Assembly (NCBI GenBank): GCA_963971305.1
Contig: OZ020314.1
Span: 1,922,001-1,986,000, forward strand
Length of the DNA stretch: 64,000 nt
Direction of reading: 5' to 3'
DNA from: Arcuatula senhousia
Taxonomy: Eukaryota > Mollusca > Bivalvia > Mytilida > Mytilidae
The position numbers and the translations under genes were made by a program. The notes under the pieces are model-generated. The model was not told the DNA's origin. It saw only the letters and a list, made by a program, of their open reading frames with translations, and made no database searches. This document shows positions 11,332 through 21,554 of the stretch, piece after piece; position 1 is the stretch's first letter, and the number at the start of each line of letters is the position of its first letter.

Positions 11332-12229
11332 TCTTATTGTTCAGACTTATATTTGTCCGACCAATAACTCGTGAACCGTTTAATATTACGGATTGATACT
11401 TGGTATGTTGATACGTCATCATGAGATCTGTTGCGGTGAAACTTTTCGGAACCAAGATGGCTGCCATATCAAAGATGGCCGCCATTTTACGTAAAAAAAG
11501 TCCCGTTTTCTGATTTAAACAAAAATTTATTTTACGCCATATTATAGGATGGCGAGTTGAGGCGTGACGAAAAAAATTTCGAAAAATTCAAAATGGCCGC
11601 CATTTCCCGTAAAAATTGAACATTCTCCGATTATAACGAAACTTTATATTTAAGGTATATGTAGGATGGCGAGTTCATACGCGGCGTAAGAAATGTCGAA
11701 AAATTCAATATGGCCGCCACTTCCTGTAAAAATGAAAAATTTTCCGATTTCCACAGAAATTTATATTAGGGTGTTTCAAAGGATGGCGAGTTCAAAAAGT
11801 TCAAAAAATTCAAAATGGCCGCCACTTCCAAATTTTTTTTTTTTCAAAATTTTAACGAAATTTTATTTTTAAAAATTTTGAAGGATGACCGATTCAAAAA
11901 TTTCAAAAAATTCAAAATGGCCACTTTTTCCCGTAAAAAATGAACATTCTCCGATTTTAAGGAAACTTTATATTTAAGGTATATGAAGGATGGCGAGGTG
12001 ATACGTGGAGTAAGAAATGTTGAAAAATTCAAAATGGCCGCCACTTCCGTAATTTTTTAACATTCTCAGATTTGAACAAAACTTGGTATTTAAGGATTTT
12101 GAAGTTTGGCGAGTGGGAATATGGAGTCATAAATAAAAATTCATGAAAATGGCTGCCGACAGTGTCAAATATGTCGTTTAAGATAAGGCAACGGTCGACA
12201 TCTGCTATTGCTGGCAATGGCAATTCTAG
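11332..12229 (+). mobile_element. Helitron-like element, family A (copy A2)
   Basis: Starts TCTTATTGTTCAGACTTAT, followed by CCAATAACTCGTGAACCG and ACTTGGTATG (11398-11407). Then come tandem AATGGCCGCC units and the A-type 3' end: CGGTCGACAT, small hairpin, CTAG (12226-12229). The next element's ATGTCGACC begins after only TT. Confidence 0.8.
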
Positions 12230-12231
12230 TT

Positions 12232-12800
12232 ATGTCGACCGAAACGCAGTTATTCGGTAGACATATTGTTATTGTCGCGTTTATTTTTTTTCATTATTAT
12301 TATTCTTATTATTCTTATTGTCGCCAATTTTTTGTCCGCGTCATAACTAAAGAACCGTTTTATATTGTGGATCCAAACTTGGTATGATGATACGTCATCA
12401 TGATATCTGTTGCAGTGAAACTTCGCAGAACCAAGATGGCTGCTCTTCACGGGCGGAATGGACAATTTCAGATTTCAAAATGGCCGCCATTACGGTAAAA
12501 AATTTTAAACGTTCTCTGATTTTAATAAAAATTGATATCTAGGAGTTTTAAAGGATGGCGAGTTGGGGCGCAGAGTCAAACATTTTGAAAAATTCAAAAT
12601 GGCCGCCACTTCCTGTAAATTTTTTTAAAATTTCAGATTTTGATGAAATTTTATATTTAAGAGTTTTCGAAAGATGGCGGGTTCAAAAAGTTCAAAAATT
12701 TCAAAATGGCCGCCACTTCCCGTAAAATTTCAACATTCTCCGATTTTAACCAAATTTTTTATTTAAGAGTTTTAAATGATGGCAAGTTTAGGCGAGTAAA
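12232..12800 (+). mobile_element. Family A relative with 5' hairpin, 3' truncated (A3)
   Basis: The 5' hairpin has arms ATGTCGACCGAA and TTCGGTAGACAT (12232-12264), then ATTGTTATTGTCGCG, the leader with ACTTGGTATG (12377-12386) and three or four AATGGCCGCC units. It has no CGGTCGACAT/CTAG end; the homology fades into an A/C-rich run near 12811-12840. Confidence 0.7.
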
Positions 12801-13350
12801 AAAAAACTTACCCCCCCCCAAAAAAAAAAAAAAACTTAACCTCACAAAAAAACAAACAAATAAAAATCTAAAAAAATTATGTAAAATCAATATTTACGTG
12901 TACATGAAAGAAACTTAATTTTATGTATGCAGCTTAAAAAGACCTACAAATTTAATGTCAGTTTAAACGATATCCATTATACAGTTTTTTACTTATTTCC
13001 ATTTGTTCGGTTTAGCAAAAGTGACTGTATGCTATTTTGGGCCCCTTTAATTGCCCATTTTAGCTCATACATTAAATCACATGCCATATTTTAGTCAGGT
13101 ACACAATAGTCTTTTTATAAAATGCATATTTCATATCCATAGGATGAACAAATTACAATATAAATGGATTTTAGTGTGAAATTATTATGTTTTGGATGCC
13201 CTTCTGGCCCCTTTTTGACACCCCTATAGCCCTTTTTAGAGTCTCAATTTGCTGAATTTTTTTATTATGTAGTACATTAGCCTAAGGTCTACCTAATTAC
13301 CAAGTTTCATGAAGATCGGACCACAAATACATGGAAAATTAGCCCTTATT
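12801..13350. other. Low-complexity run and repeat-like filler, no gene
   Basis: A poly-C/poly-A run (about 12811-12834) is followed by AT-rich sequence with GGGCCCCTTTAATTGCCC and TTCTGGCCCCTTTTTGACAC stretches. I could not assign it to a family. It ends exactly where the tandem 5' hairpin module begins. Confidence 0.4.
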
Positions 13351-13420
13351 ATGTCGACCGAAACGCAGTTATTCGGTAGACATATTGTTATTGTCGCGTT
13401 TATTTTTTTTCATTATTACT
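13351..13420 (+). repeat. Solo 5' hairpin module of family A (70 bp)
   Basis: A 70-bp unit, from ATGTCGACCG through TTCGGTAGACAT to the T-rich CATTATTACT, is repeated almost perfectly as the first 70 bp of the next element (13421). It is a head-only copy in direct tandem. Confidence 0.75.
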
Positions 13421-14496
13421 ATGTCGACCGAAACGCAGTTATTCGGTAGACATATTGTTATTGTCGCGTTTATTTTTTTTCATTATTATTCTTATTGTTC
13501 CGACTTATATTTGTCCGACCAATAACTCGTGAACCGTTTAATATTACGGATTGATACTTGGTATGTTGATACGTCATCATGAGATCTGTTGCGGTGAAAC
13601 TTTTCGGAACCAAGATGGCTGCCATATCAAAGATGGCCGCCATTTTACGTAAAAAAAGTCGCGTTTTCTGATTTAAACAAAAATTTATTTTACACCATAT
13701 TATAGGATGGCGAGTTGAGGCGTGACGAAAAAAATGTCGAAAAATTCAAAATGGCCGCCATTTTCCTTAAAAATTTAACATTATCAGATTTTAACGAAAC
13801 TTTATATTTAAGGTATATGAAGGATGGCGAGTTCATACGCGGCGTAAGAAATGTCGAAAAATTCAAAATGGCCGCCACTCCCTGTAAAAATGAAAAATTG
13901 TCCGATTTCCACGAAAATTTATATTTAGATGTTTCAAAGGATGGCAAGTTCAAAAAGTTCAAAAAATTCAAAATGGCCGCCACTTCCAAAATTTTTTTTT
14001 TTCAAAATTTTAACGAAATTTTATTTTTAAGGGTTTTGAAGGATGACCGATTCAAAAATTTCAAAAAATTCAAAATGGCCGCCATTTCCCATAAAAATTG
14101 AACATTCTCCGATTTTAACGAAACTTTATATTTAAGGAATATGAAGGATGGCGAGTTGATACGCGAGGTCAGAAATGTCGAAAAATTCAAAATGGCCGCC
14201 ATTTTCCGTAAAAAGTGAACATTCTTTGATTTTAACGAAACTTAATATTTAGGAGTTTCAATTGATGGCGAGTTAAAAAATTCCAAAAAAAAATCAAAGT
14301 GGCTGCCACTTCCGTAATTATTGAAAATTCTCAGATTTTAACGAAACTTGATATTTTAGGTGTTTGAAGGATGGCGAGTGGGAATATGGAGTCAAATATT
14401 AAAAGAATCATTAAAATGGCTGCCGACAGCGTCAAATATGTCGTAAAAGATAAGGCAACGGTCGACATCTGCTATTGCTGGCAATGGCAATTCTAG
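13421..14496 (+). mobile_element. Helitron-like element, family A (full-length copy A4, 1076 bp)
   Basis: Both ends are present. The 5' hairpin has ATGTCGACCGAA and TTCGGTAGACAT arms. The leader contains TTGTCCGACCAATAACTCG and ACTTGGTATG. About eight tandem AATGGCCGCC units follow, then CGGTCGACAT (inverse of the 5' tip), the ATTGCTGGCAAT hairpin and CTAG (14493-14496) before TT. It has no protein of its own, so it would depend on a Rep/helicase element elsewhere. Confidence 0.82.
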
Positions 14497-14500
14497 TTAT

Positions 14501-15507
14501 TCTTATTATTGTTCCGACTTATATTTGTCCGACCAATAACTAATGAACCATTTCATATTACGGATCGAAACTTGGTATGTTGATACGTCATCATGAGATC
14601 TGTTGCGGTGAAACTTTTCGGAACCAAGATGGCTGCCATATCAAAGATGGCCGCCATTTTACGTAAAAAAAGTTGCGTTTTCTGATTTAAACAAAAATTT
14701 ATTTTACGCCATATTATAGCATGGCATGTTGAGGCGTGACAAAAAAAATGTCGAAAAATTCAAAATGGCCGCCATTTCCCGTAAAAATTGAACATTCTCC
14801 GATTTTAACGAAACTTTATATTTAAGGTATATGAAGGATGGCCAGTTCATACGCGGAGTAAGAAATGTTGAAAAATTCAAAATGGCCGCCACTTCCTGTA
14901 AAAATAAAAAATTTTCCGATTTCCACGGAAATTTTTATTTAGATGTTTCAAAGAATGGCAAGATCAAAAAGTTCAAAAAATTCAAAATGGCCGCCACTTC
15001 CAAAATTTTTTTTTTTCAAAATTTAAAAGAAATTTTTTTTTAAGAGTTTTGTAGGATGACCGATTCAAAAATTTAAAAAAATTCAAAATGGCCGCCATTT
15101 CCCGTAAAAATTGAACATTCTCTGATTTTTACGAAACTTTATATTTAAGGAATATGAAGAATGGCGAGTTGATACGCGAGGTCAGAAATGTCTAAAAATT
15201 CAAAATGGCGGCCATTTTCCGTAAAAAGTGAACATTCTCAGATTTTAACAAAACTTTATATTTAGGAGTTTCAAATGATGGCGAGTTAAAAAATTCCAAA
15301 AAATTCAAAATGGCAGCCACCTCTGTAATTATTGAAAATTTTCAGATTTTAACGCAACTTGATATTTTAGGTGTTTGAAGGATGGCGAGTGGGAATATGG
15401 AGTCAAATATTAAAAAAATCATTAAAATGGCTGCCAACTGTGTCAAATATGTCGTAAAAGATAAGGCAACGGTCGACATCTGCTATTGCTGGCAATGGCA
15501 ATTCTAG
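14501..15507 (+). mobile_element. Helitron-like element, family A (copy A5)
   Basis: Starts TCTTATTATTGTTCCGAC four bases after the CTAG of A4 and runs to CTAG at 15504-15507. It is very similar to A1 and A4, with the same order of internal units, so these are recent relatives. It closes the second stack. Confidence 0.8.
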
Positions 15508-16730
15508 TTTTTACCTACTAAAATTATATATATAAATATTTTATTTTATTTTTTTCTAATTAATAATATTTAGTAAAATAATTGTGAAGCATTTATAGTA
15601 AAATAACCATTTCATAAAATAAAAGTCCATATTTGTTCAATATAACTGCTGTGAAATCCAATTTCAATACAACACACATAATTGACCCACAGGTAATGAC
15701 TCTGCATGCATGCGGGAGACAGGATGTAATTTGTATGACATGTATATTACCTAATATACATGTACATGTACATGTATCAGTAGCAGTTTAATTAATTAGC
15801 CACGCGTGTATCATTAATAGGTTATCCGACTTTTCAAACCGGGACTATCTTCAATGCTGCAAAGTTTGAACGAGAAAAAAATAAAAGAAAAAATGTTATT
15901 GAAAGTTCACTTTTAAACATTGTTTGCAAGACTTCAGTATGTTTAGCATGTTTAGAGTAAACATATTTTCTTTGTAAATTATACAAAATTGATTGGACAC
16001 AAGTAAACAAATACTTGGGGAGCCATACTTTTGAATGACCCCTCCACAATATAAAAATATACATTAAAGAATACCCCAAGATATAAGACTATCATGTAAA
16101 ATGTACGTGCATTAAAAAAACATTTTGAATTTTGAATTAATCGTGGAAAAACAAGAGGAAAGTCGTGAAAGTTCTGACTTATAGATTAAATAATATAAAT
16201 CGTTCACATCTTTATTTAGTCGAATACTCGCCTCTGTATATTAGAATACTTCCTCGTTAGACAGAGTAAACGTGGCACTCCATGGGCATAGGTACATGTA
16301 AGTGCAACAATATTTGTATAATTTTGAAGCCAGGTTAATTTATCTAAAAGTTGTGCACTATGATGACGATAAACAGGGCAGAAAGAAATGGTTTGCAAAT
16401 AATTGTATGCTAGAGAGTGCAATATAACCGAATGTCTGTCTCAGATTTGTACCACCATTTGATTTGCGGAGGGGTGTGACTGGCAGTTTTTCTAAATAAA
16501 TAGTCTGGCCTAAAAAAGGTAGAAATTAAATAAACTGACCTCTACCTCTAAGAAAATAAATAATCTGTTTTAAGATTCTTGACCCCGAAAACGCCCAGCC
16601 CCCTCTCAGAATCAAATGGTTTTCCCCTACGTTACTTGTGTCTGTTTGTTGCTCTATACCCGTAGCTTAAATATAAGAGGATTGAATATATATGGGAACG
16701 ATGTAGATTTGATCGACGAATATGTTTAAA
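15508..16730. other. AT-rich sequence, no gene seen
   Basis: There is a short TACATGTACATGTACATGTA run near 15750-15775. No exon with a recognisable domain, RNA gene or element end was found on either strand. Confidence 0.5.
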
Positions 16731-17406
16731 TTTACGTCTTGATTCGAATAAAGGTTTCTTCACCTTATCACAGGGTATTACCGGCTGTATATCGTTTAGC
16801 ACTGGCAAACGCTGGAAACAGTAACAAGGATGGAATTCCTGCGTCCCTCGCCGAGTGGCAAAAACTCTATGTCAGCTCGCTTAACAGGAAGCAGATAAGT
16901 GACCGACCAGAAAATGCTTCCCACCATATGAGACCCCTATCTAAAGCTGCATTCCAAATATCGAAAGCCTACGAATAGTAGTAGCTTAGAAATCTGTAAC
17001 GAATTTTTTTCCTTTTTTGACCCTTAAAAATTTCTAAGTCTGCTCGTTAAACAGAAAGTATATGTAGGAAAGCGACAGACATGAAAACACATATGGGACC
17101 CCAACCTGAAGCTGTATACATGTACCAAATATGGAAAGCCTTCGACTTGTAGTAGATGAGAAATCTGTTACGCATTTTTTTTTACTTTTTTTACTCTTCG
17201 GCTCGTTAAACAGGAAGTAGGTAAGCGACATACCTGGAGACGCATCCCACCATATGGAACCCCTACCTGAAGCTGCAAATGTTGAAAGCCTAGGATTAAT
17301 AGAAATCTGTTACAAAAAAAGTGTAATTGACGGACAAACGTACGTACGAATGGACGGGCGGACGACGGCATTTCTATGTCCCCGCTCCGCGTTGCGGCGG
17401 GGGACA
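16731..17406 (-). mobile_element. Element J, head on the right (minus strand), tandem body
   Basis: Three units of about 160 bp (near 16876, 17043, 17203) share CTCGNTNAACAG(G)AAG, AAGCGAC and ACCAAATAT...AGCC. At the right end, TGTCCCCGC..GCGGGGGACA (17377-17406) forms a long hairpin with an inner CCGC-GTT-GCGG. Read on the minus strand the hairpin runs into GCGGGGACATAGAAATG and then GACGGACG-like repeats, the same head layout as element I. The left limit is uncertain. An open frame at 16739-16978 shows no domain I know and is probably part of the repeat. Confidence 0.5.
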
Positions 17407-17456
17407 AAAGTATACGGTCATGATTTTTGGCAAAGAATAGGACAATAGGAAAAAAC

Positions 17457-17492
17457 GGTAGACAACATACTAGCATTAGACTGTTGTCTACC
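17457..17492. repeat. Short perfect hairpin
   Basis: GGTAGACAACA (17457-17467) and TGTTGTCTACC (17482-17492) are perfectly complementary with a 14-base loop. Outside, GACAATAGG and CCTGTTGTC extend the pairing imperfectly. It may be a tiny palindromic element; function unknown. Confidence 0.6.
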
Positions 17493-17620
17493 ATTTCACC
17501 TGTTGTCCTTTTCTTTCTTAAAGTCATGTAATACAGGTAAAGTTGTCGGACTCTCTTTAGATTGGCAGTGTTTACGCTACTCAAAAATGCCCAGTGAATA
17601 AGATGTGTATGAGAATTTAA

Positions 17621-18043
17621 GAGGCTGTCCAAGCAAAACCCAGGCAATAGCTGGCACATGACCAATTTTGTTTCTCGAAAATTTTCATTGATTTCACACC
17701 AGGTTAACACCCAAAACAAATGCATATTTTTTATTTATTGAAGTTATAACTTAGATCTGAGATAACAATAAACATTTAGTTATTATTTTCTCAGCTTAGA
17801 TATAATTATATAGAATGCATTGCAGAAAAAGGGAGATAACTCTTGCATATTTGCAAAAGGTTGCTTTGTTCATGAACTTTAAGACTAAATCACAAGTCAT
17901 CCATGTTGATTTCAAACGAATCCTGGTGATTTTTGTTTTACATACGAGTCCAACAATACATTAAAACATTAAATTTGCTGGGATAAAATTCTTCATGTGC
18001 CAGACTCTGTAGGCTTTTGCCTGATTTCTATATGGACAGCCTC
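17621..18043. mobile_element. TTAA-flanked MITE, 423 bp (piggyBac-type target site)
   Basis: Ends GAGGCTGTCC and GGACAGCCTC are exact inverted repeats. The similarity continues inward imperfectly for about 40 bp (GGCAATAG/CTGGCACATGA against its inverse near 17995-18030). TTAA flanks both sides (17617-17620 and 18044-18047). It contains no transposase. Confidence 0.75.
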
Positions 18044-18345
18044 TTAATAAGGGAACATAAGTAATTCCTTATATCGCTCGTTTCTGTTTAAATGCCAAAA
18101 TGTAAAGGGGGTTTTTTTAAATAAAAACAGTTACTTTTTATTGCCATCTTAGTTTCGATCTATTTATGACAAAAAACTATAGCAATCACCCACTTAGTAA
18201 TTCCGGTATAAAGAGTAGAATACGGTTTCTCGACTCGAAAACGGAGAATGCATTTAATTTCCATGTTTAAAATCAAGGATTCATATTCATGTTATCAAAA
18301 GGGAATTAATTATTCCTGTGGTTATATATTTTATATTTTTGGTCA

Positions 18346-18553
18346 GATTTCACGGAGTGAAAAATCCGGGTTATAAATTGGTGAATGTCGGGCGGGTGGG
18401 CGGGCGTGCGGGCGGGGAAGAAATTTTCGTAACAGTTTTCTCAGCAACTACTTATCGCAGCCACTTGATATTTTGTAGACAGCATCAGGGAGGGGTCCGA
18501 TAACGTGGGATTCGATTTCAGATCTTTCGATCACCTACTTCCTGTTTAAAGAA
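18346..18553 (+). mobile_element. Element K, left part, split by a LINE
   Basis: Head hairpin GATTTCAC-GGA-GTGAAAAATC (18346-18366) with one unpaired A, followed by a GC-rich GGGCGGGTGGGCGGGCG run and the leader CAGCAACTACTTATCGCAGCC, the layout seen in elements G and I. It stops at the LINE; its right part resumes at 20531. Confidence 0.45.
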
Positions 18554-20350
18554 CTGTCAGAACTACTGTGTACACTTTTTAGATTTTGTTTTGAGACTGG
18601 AATGGTGCCATCTATATAGAGAAAGGCAATCATCTGTCCAATTCCGAAAAGTCAAACTTTGGATCCGAGAATTCCGTTAAACTACAGGGGTATAAGTTTA
18701 TTATCTGTGGTTGCAAAGTGCTACAGCTCTATTCTTAATAATAGGCTACAAATGTTTTTGGAGGAAAATGATTTAATAGTTGACGAACAAAATGGCTTCA
18801 GACGTAACCGGTCGTGCGAGGACCATGTTTTTACACTGAATAGTTTACTAAAAAACAGGAAGTCAACTTTTGTAACTTTTATAGACTTGCAAAAGGCGTT
18901 TGATTTTGTCAACCGGGATCTTTTACAGTATAAACTTCTATTAAATGGAATAGATGGAAACATGTATAACGCAATCACAAGTCTATATGTCGATACTGAA
19001 TCGTGTGTAAGGATCAATGATCTTCGTACGAACTGGTTCCAGAGTATTAATGGTGTTCGCCAAGGAGATAATTTGTCCCCTACACTATTTTCTTTGTTTA
19101 TAAACGATCTTGCGATGGACATCAAACAGCTAAATTGTGGCATTCAGTTGAACGATGGAAAAGTTTCAATACTTTTGTACGCAGATGACATAGCTATTTT
19201 ATCGGAAAATGAGGCGGATATGCAACGCTGTCTTGACAAACTTGATCAGTGGTGTAAACGATGGAGACTTAACGTTAACTGTTCGAAATCAAAAGTTATG
19301 CACTTTCGCAGAGGAAGAGCCCAACAGAGCAACTTTCCGTTTAAGATCGGCGATGATATCTTGGAATACGTTAGTCAGTATAAGTACCTTGGAGTGATTT
19401 TTCAAGACAAGATGGACTTTTCTATAGCAGCGGAAACTCTTGGTAAATCCAGTGGAAGAGCTCTTGGTTCGGTTATATCACGAATCCATAACTTTAAAGA
19501 AGTTGGTTTTGACACTTTTGAGAAACTTTATACTTCGTGTGTAATTCCGGTCATGGACTACTGTGCAAGTGTTTGGGGATTTAAAACGTTTCATTCCGTA
19601 GAAATGGTACAAAATCGAGCTATTAGATACTTTTTAGGACTCCATAGATTCGCTCCTGTTATTACTTTGAATAGTGAAGTAGGTTGGTTGCCACCTACAC
19701 AAAGACGATGGTTATGCATGCTTAGGATGTGGAATCGACTATTAAAAATGGAGGACAATAGACTCACGAAGAAAGTATTTCTATGGTCATATCGAAACAA
19801 CGGAGACTGGTGCCTGAAGATAAAGGAAGTGTTTGACAAAATAGACATGACTTTTACTTATGAAAATATGCTAAGTTGCGATTTGAACCTTGCTAAGCTA
19901 AATCTGTTGAAGGTCTGTGAAACAGAATGGAGAGATGGTGTCGCTAATTCTCCCAAGCTAAGGACATACCTAACATTTAAACATAGTTTTGGTGCTGAAC
20001 CGTATTTGAGGATGAACCTAAGTAAACAGGAACATTCAACACTTGCACAGTTCCGATGTGGCATTCTACCCATTCGCATTGAAACTGGACGTTACAGAAA
20101 TGAGGCCATACATGAGCGAACGTGCACTTTGTGCGAGGAAGCGCCATTGGAAGACGAAAGACACTTCTTGCTCAACTGTAAGGCATACGATGAACCGCGT
20201 CGACAATTGTTCAACTCCACAAACATTGATCCTGATGACTCGATGCAAACATTAACTAACCTTGTCACAAATTTTCAGAGACAAACGGCGAAATATTTAT
20301 ATCTATTTTTCACTACTCGAAGAAAAAATCTTTTTAAGCATGTTAAGTGA
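18554..20350 (+). pseudogene. LINE reverse transcriptase with C-terminal CCHC motif, 5' truncated
   Basis: The open frame from 18620 to 20350 encodes a reverse transcriptase lacking its N-terminus. Numbering from the TTG at 18659: NYRGI at 8-12, motif A FIDLQKAFD (74-82), motif B NGVRQGDNLSP (131-141), catalytic YADD (174-177), then a thumb region with YKYLGVIF. Near the C-terminus C489, C492, H502 and C507 form a CCHC zinc-finger-like motif of the kind found at the ends of many LINE ORF2 proteins. Reading upstream in frame, similarity continues to the truncation point but meets a TAG at 18617-18619. There is no ATG at the head and no endonuclease domain. The catalytic residues are intact, so the copy is fairly young, but as it stands it is a dead fragment. 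It may lie in an intron of the NTPase gene if that gene has exons further upstream. Confidence 0.85.
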
Positions 20351-20530
20351 CTGTAATACTCCTCTTTTCTTGTATCTTATTTATTAATGTTAATATAGTT
20401 TAATGTGACTTATAGGTCCAATTGGGCCGGGTGTTTTTCTGTAAATATGATTTTGTTTGTTCGATAAATTGTAACCATGATAACACAAGTCACTATAATA
20501 AATGAATTACTTACTTACTTACTTACTTAC
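18554..20530 (+). mobile_element. 5'-truncated non-LTR retrotransposon (LINE), 1977 bp
   Basis: Bounded by a 7-bp target-site duplication TAAAGAA (18547-18553 and 20531-20537). It ends in a (TTAC)n tail (about 20507-20530) rather than poly(A). The endonuclease half is missing, as expected from truncated target-primed reverse transcription. The RT-containing part is described in the pseudogene entry. The clade is not settled from sequence alone. Confidence 0.85.
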
Positions 20531-20640
20531 TAAAGAAATCCGGCCATTTTTGACTTTGTCAGATTTTCTTATAAAGAAATGAAATTTATGACTTGTTTCC
20601 TATCTTTCTAACGGAAATTTATTTTCATCACAAGTTCACC
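20531..20640 (+). mobile_element. Element K, right part after the LINE
   Basis: Begins with the second copy of TAAAGAA and continues AATCCGGCC. It is inferred to be the continuation of the sequence interrupted by the LINE; its own 3' end is not recognised. Confidence 0.35.
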
Positions 20641-21330
20641 TTACTATTAATAAAAATAGAAATAAACACCCAAATAAATAAAATAATAAATAGAATTGAA
20701 ATTATTTTTTTAAATAAACAGTCAAATTCATAAAATCACCGTGTCTTTACAAATATTAATAAAGGATTTATAAATAAATAAATGTAAACTGCATTGTCTT
20801 GTGTGTCGTCTTTTATAAATTCTACGAAATTGGTATTTTGCTGGTGACATTGAAATTTGTAAGATAAACACAAACACAAATAGCCGTGGGGTATTAACTG
20901 CTCGCGAGGTTGCAATTTGCACCTACATGTATTGTGGAAAATTTGTTTATTGTAACCTCCCGAAGGTAGAAATTATAGTCCCTATTTTTCTCTTTTTTTC
21001 TCCGCACCCCGCATTTGAAAAAGTACAATTTTTGACATTGATTTTAAAAGATATATAATAATTTTACTTAAAAAAAAAATTGGCAGCATTTGAAAAAGGG
21101 AAGTTGTAAGGATATGGTGTTTACTATGGGTGGTGCGGCTAAGGATAAACAGTGAAATGAAAGTGGAAAACATGCAACTTTCACTTTAAGGTTTGTTATC
21201 TTGAAAAACTTCGTGGCCTCATATGGTTTTTTTGGCATGAAATGATTTTTTCATCTTTCCCCAAGTACAGAATATGCTTGAAAGTTTGATTGAATAACTT
21301 TTAGAATTTTTAGAATTTTTTATTCCAACC
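20641..21330. other. AT-rich sequence, no gene seen
   Basis: Probably intronic or 5' flanking sequence of the NTPase gene. No exon with a recognisable domain was found. Confidence 0.4.
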
Positions 21331-21431
21331 ATGTCTAACATTATTGGGAATGGAAAATCTTTTACAAGACTGAGACCTAAAGGGTTCGACATGTTGCAGT
21401 CATATCATGCTGGGCGTGCGAAGCTTTTTAT
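21331..21431 (+). repeat. 3' end fragment of element H
   Basis: TTGCAGTCATATCATGCTG...GCGAAGCTTTTTATT matches the 3' end of element H (50155-50194), including the remnant of its terminal hairpin. It ends about 120 bp before the exon at 21555. Confidence 0.55.
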
Positions 21432-21554
21432 TTATTGTTTTTATTTAAATGCTGTTGACAAAAGGTAAATGCTTGAAATATGCTTTTCCAATTGTTTTAT
21501 ATCACTCAGTAGCACACTTTGTATTTTTACTTTCTTATTACATTAACATTACAG

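Noticed and set aside
13690..14202. Plus- and minus-strand ORFs (99-128 codons) in family A
   Set aside because: Same reason: the AATGGCCGCC tandem units create ATG starts and open frames in non-coding repeats.
17168..17725. 185-codon minus-strand ORF
   Set aside because: It crosses the 5' hairpin of element J, a stand-alone hairpin and the end of a MITE, three unrelated repeats, and has no domain.
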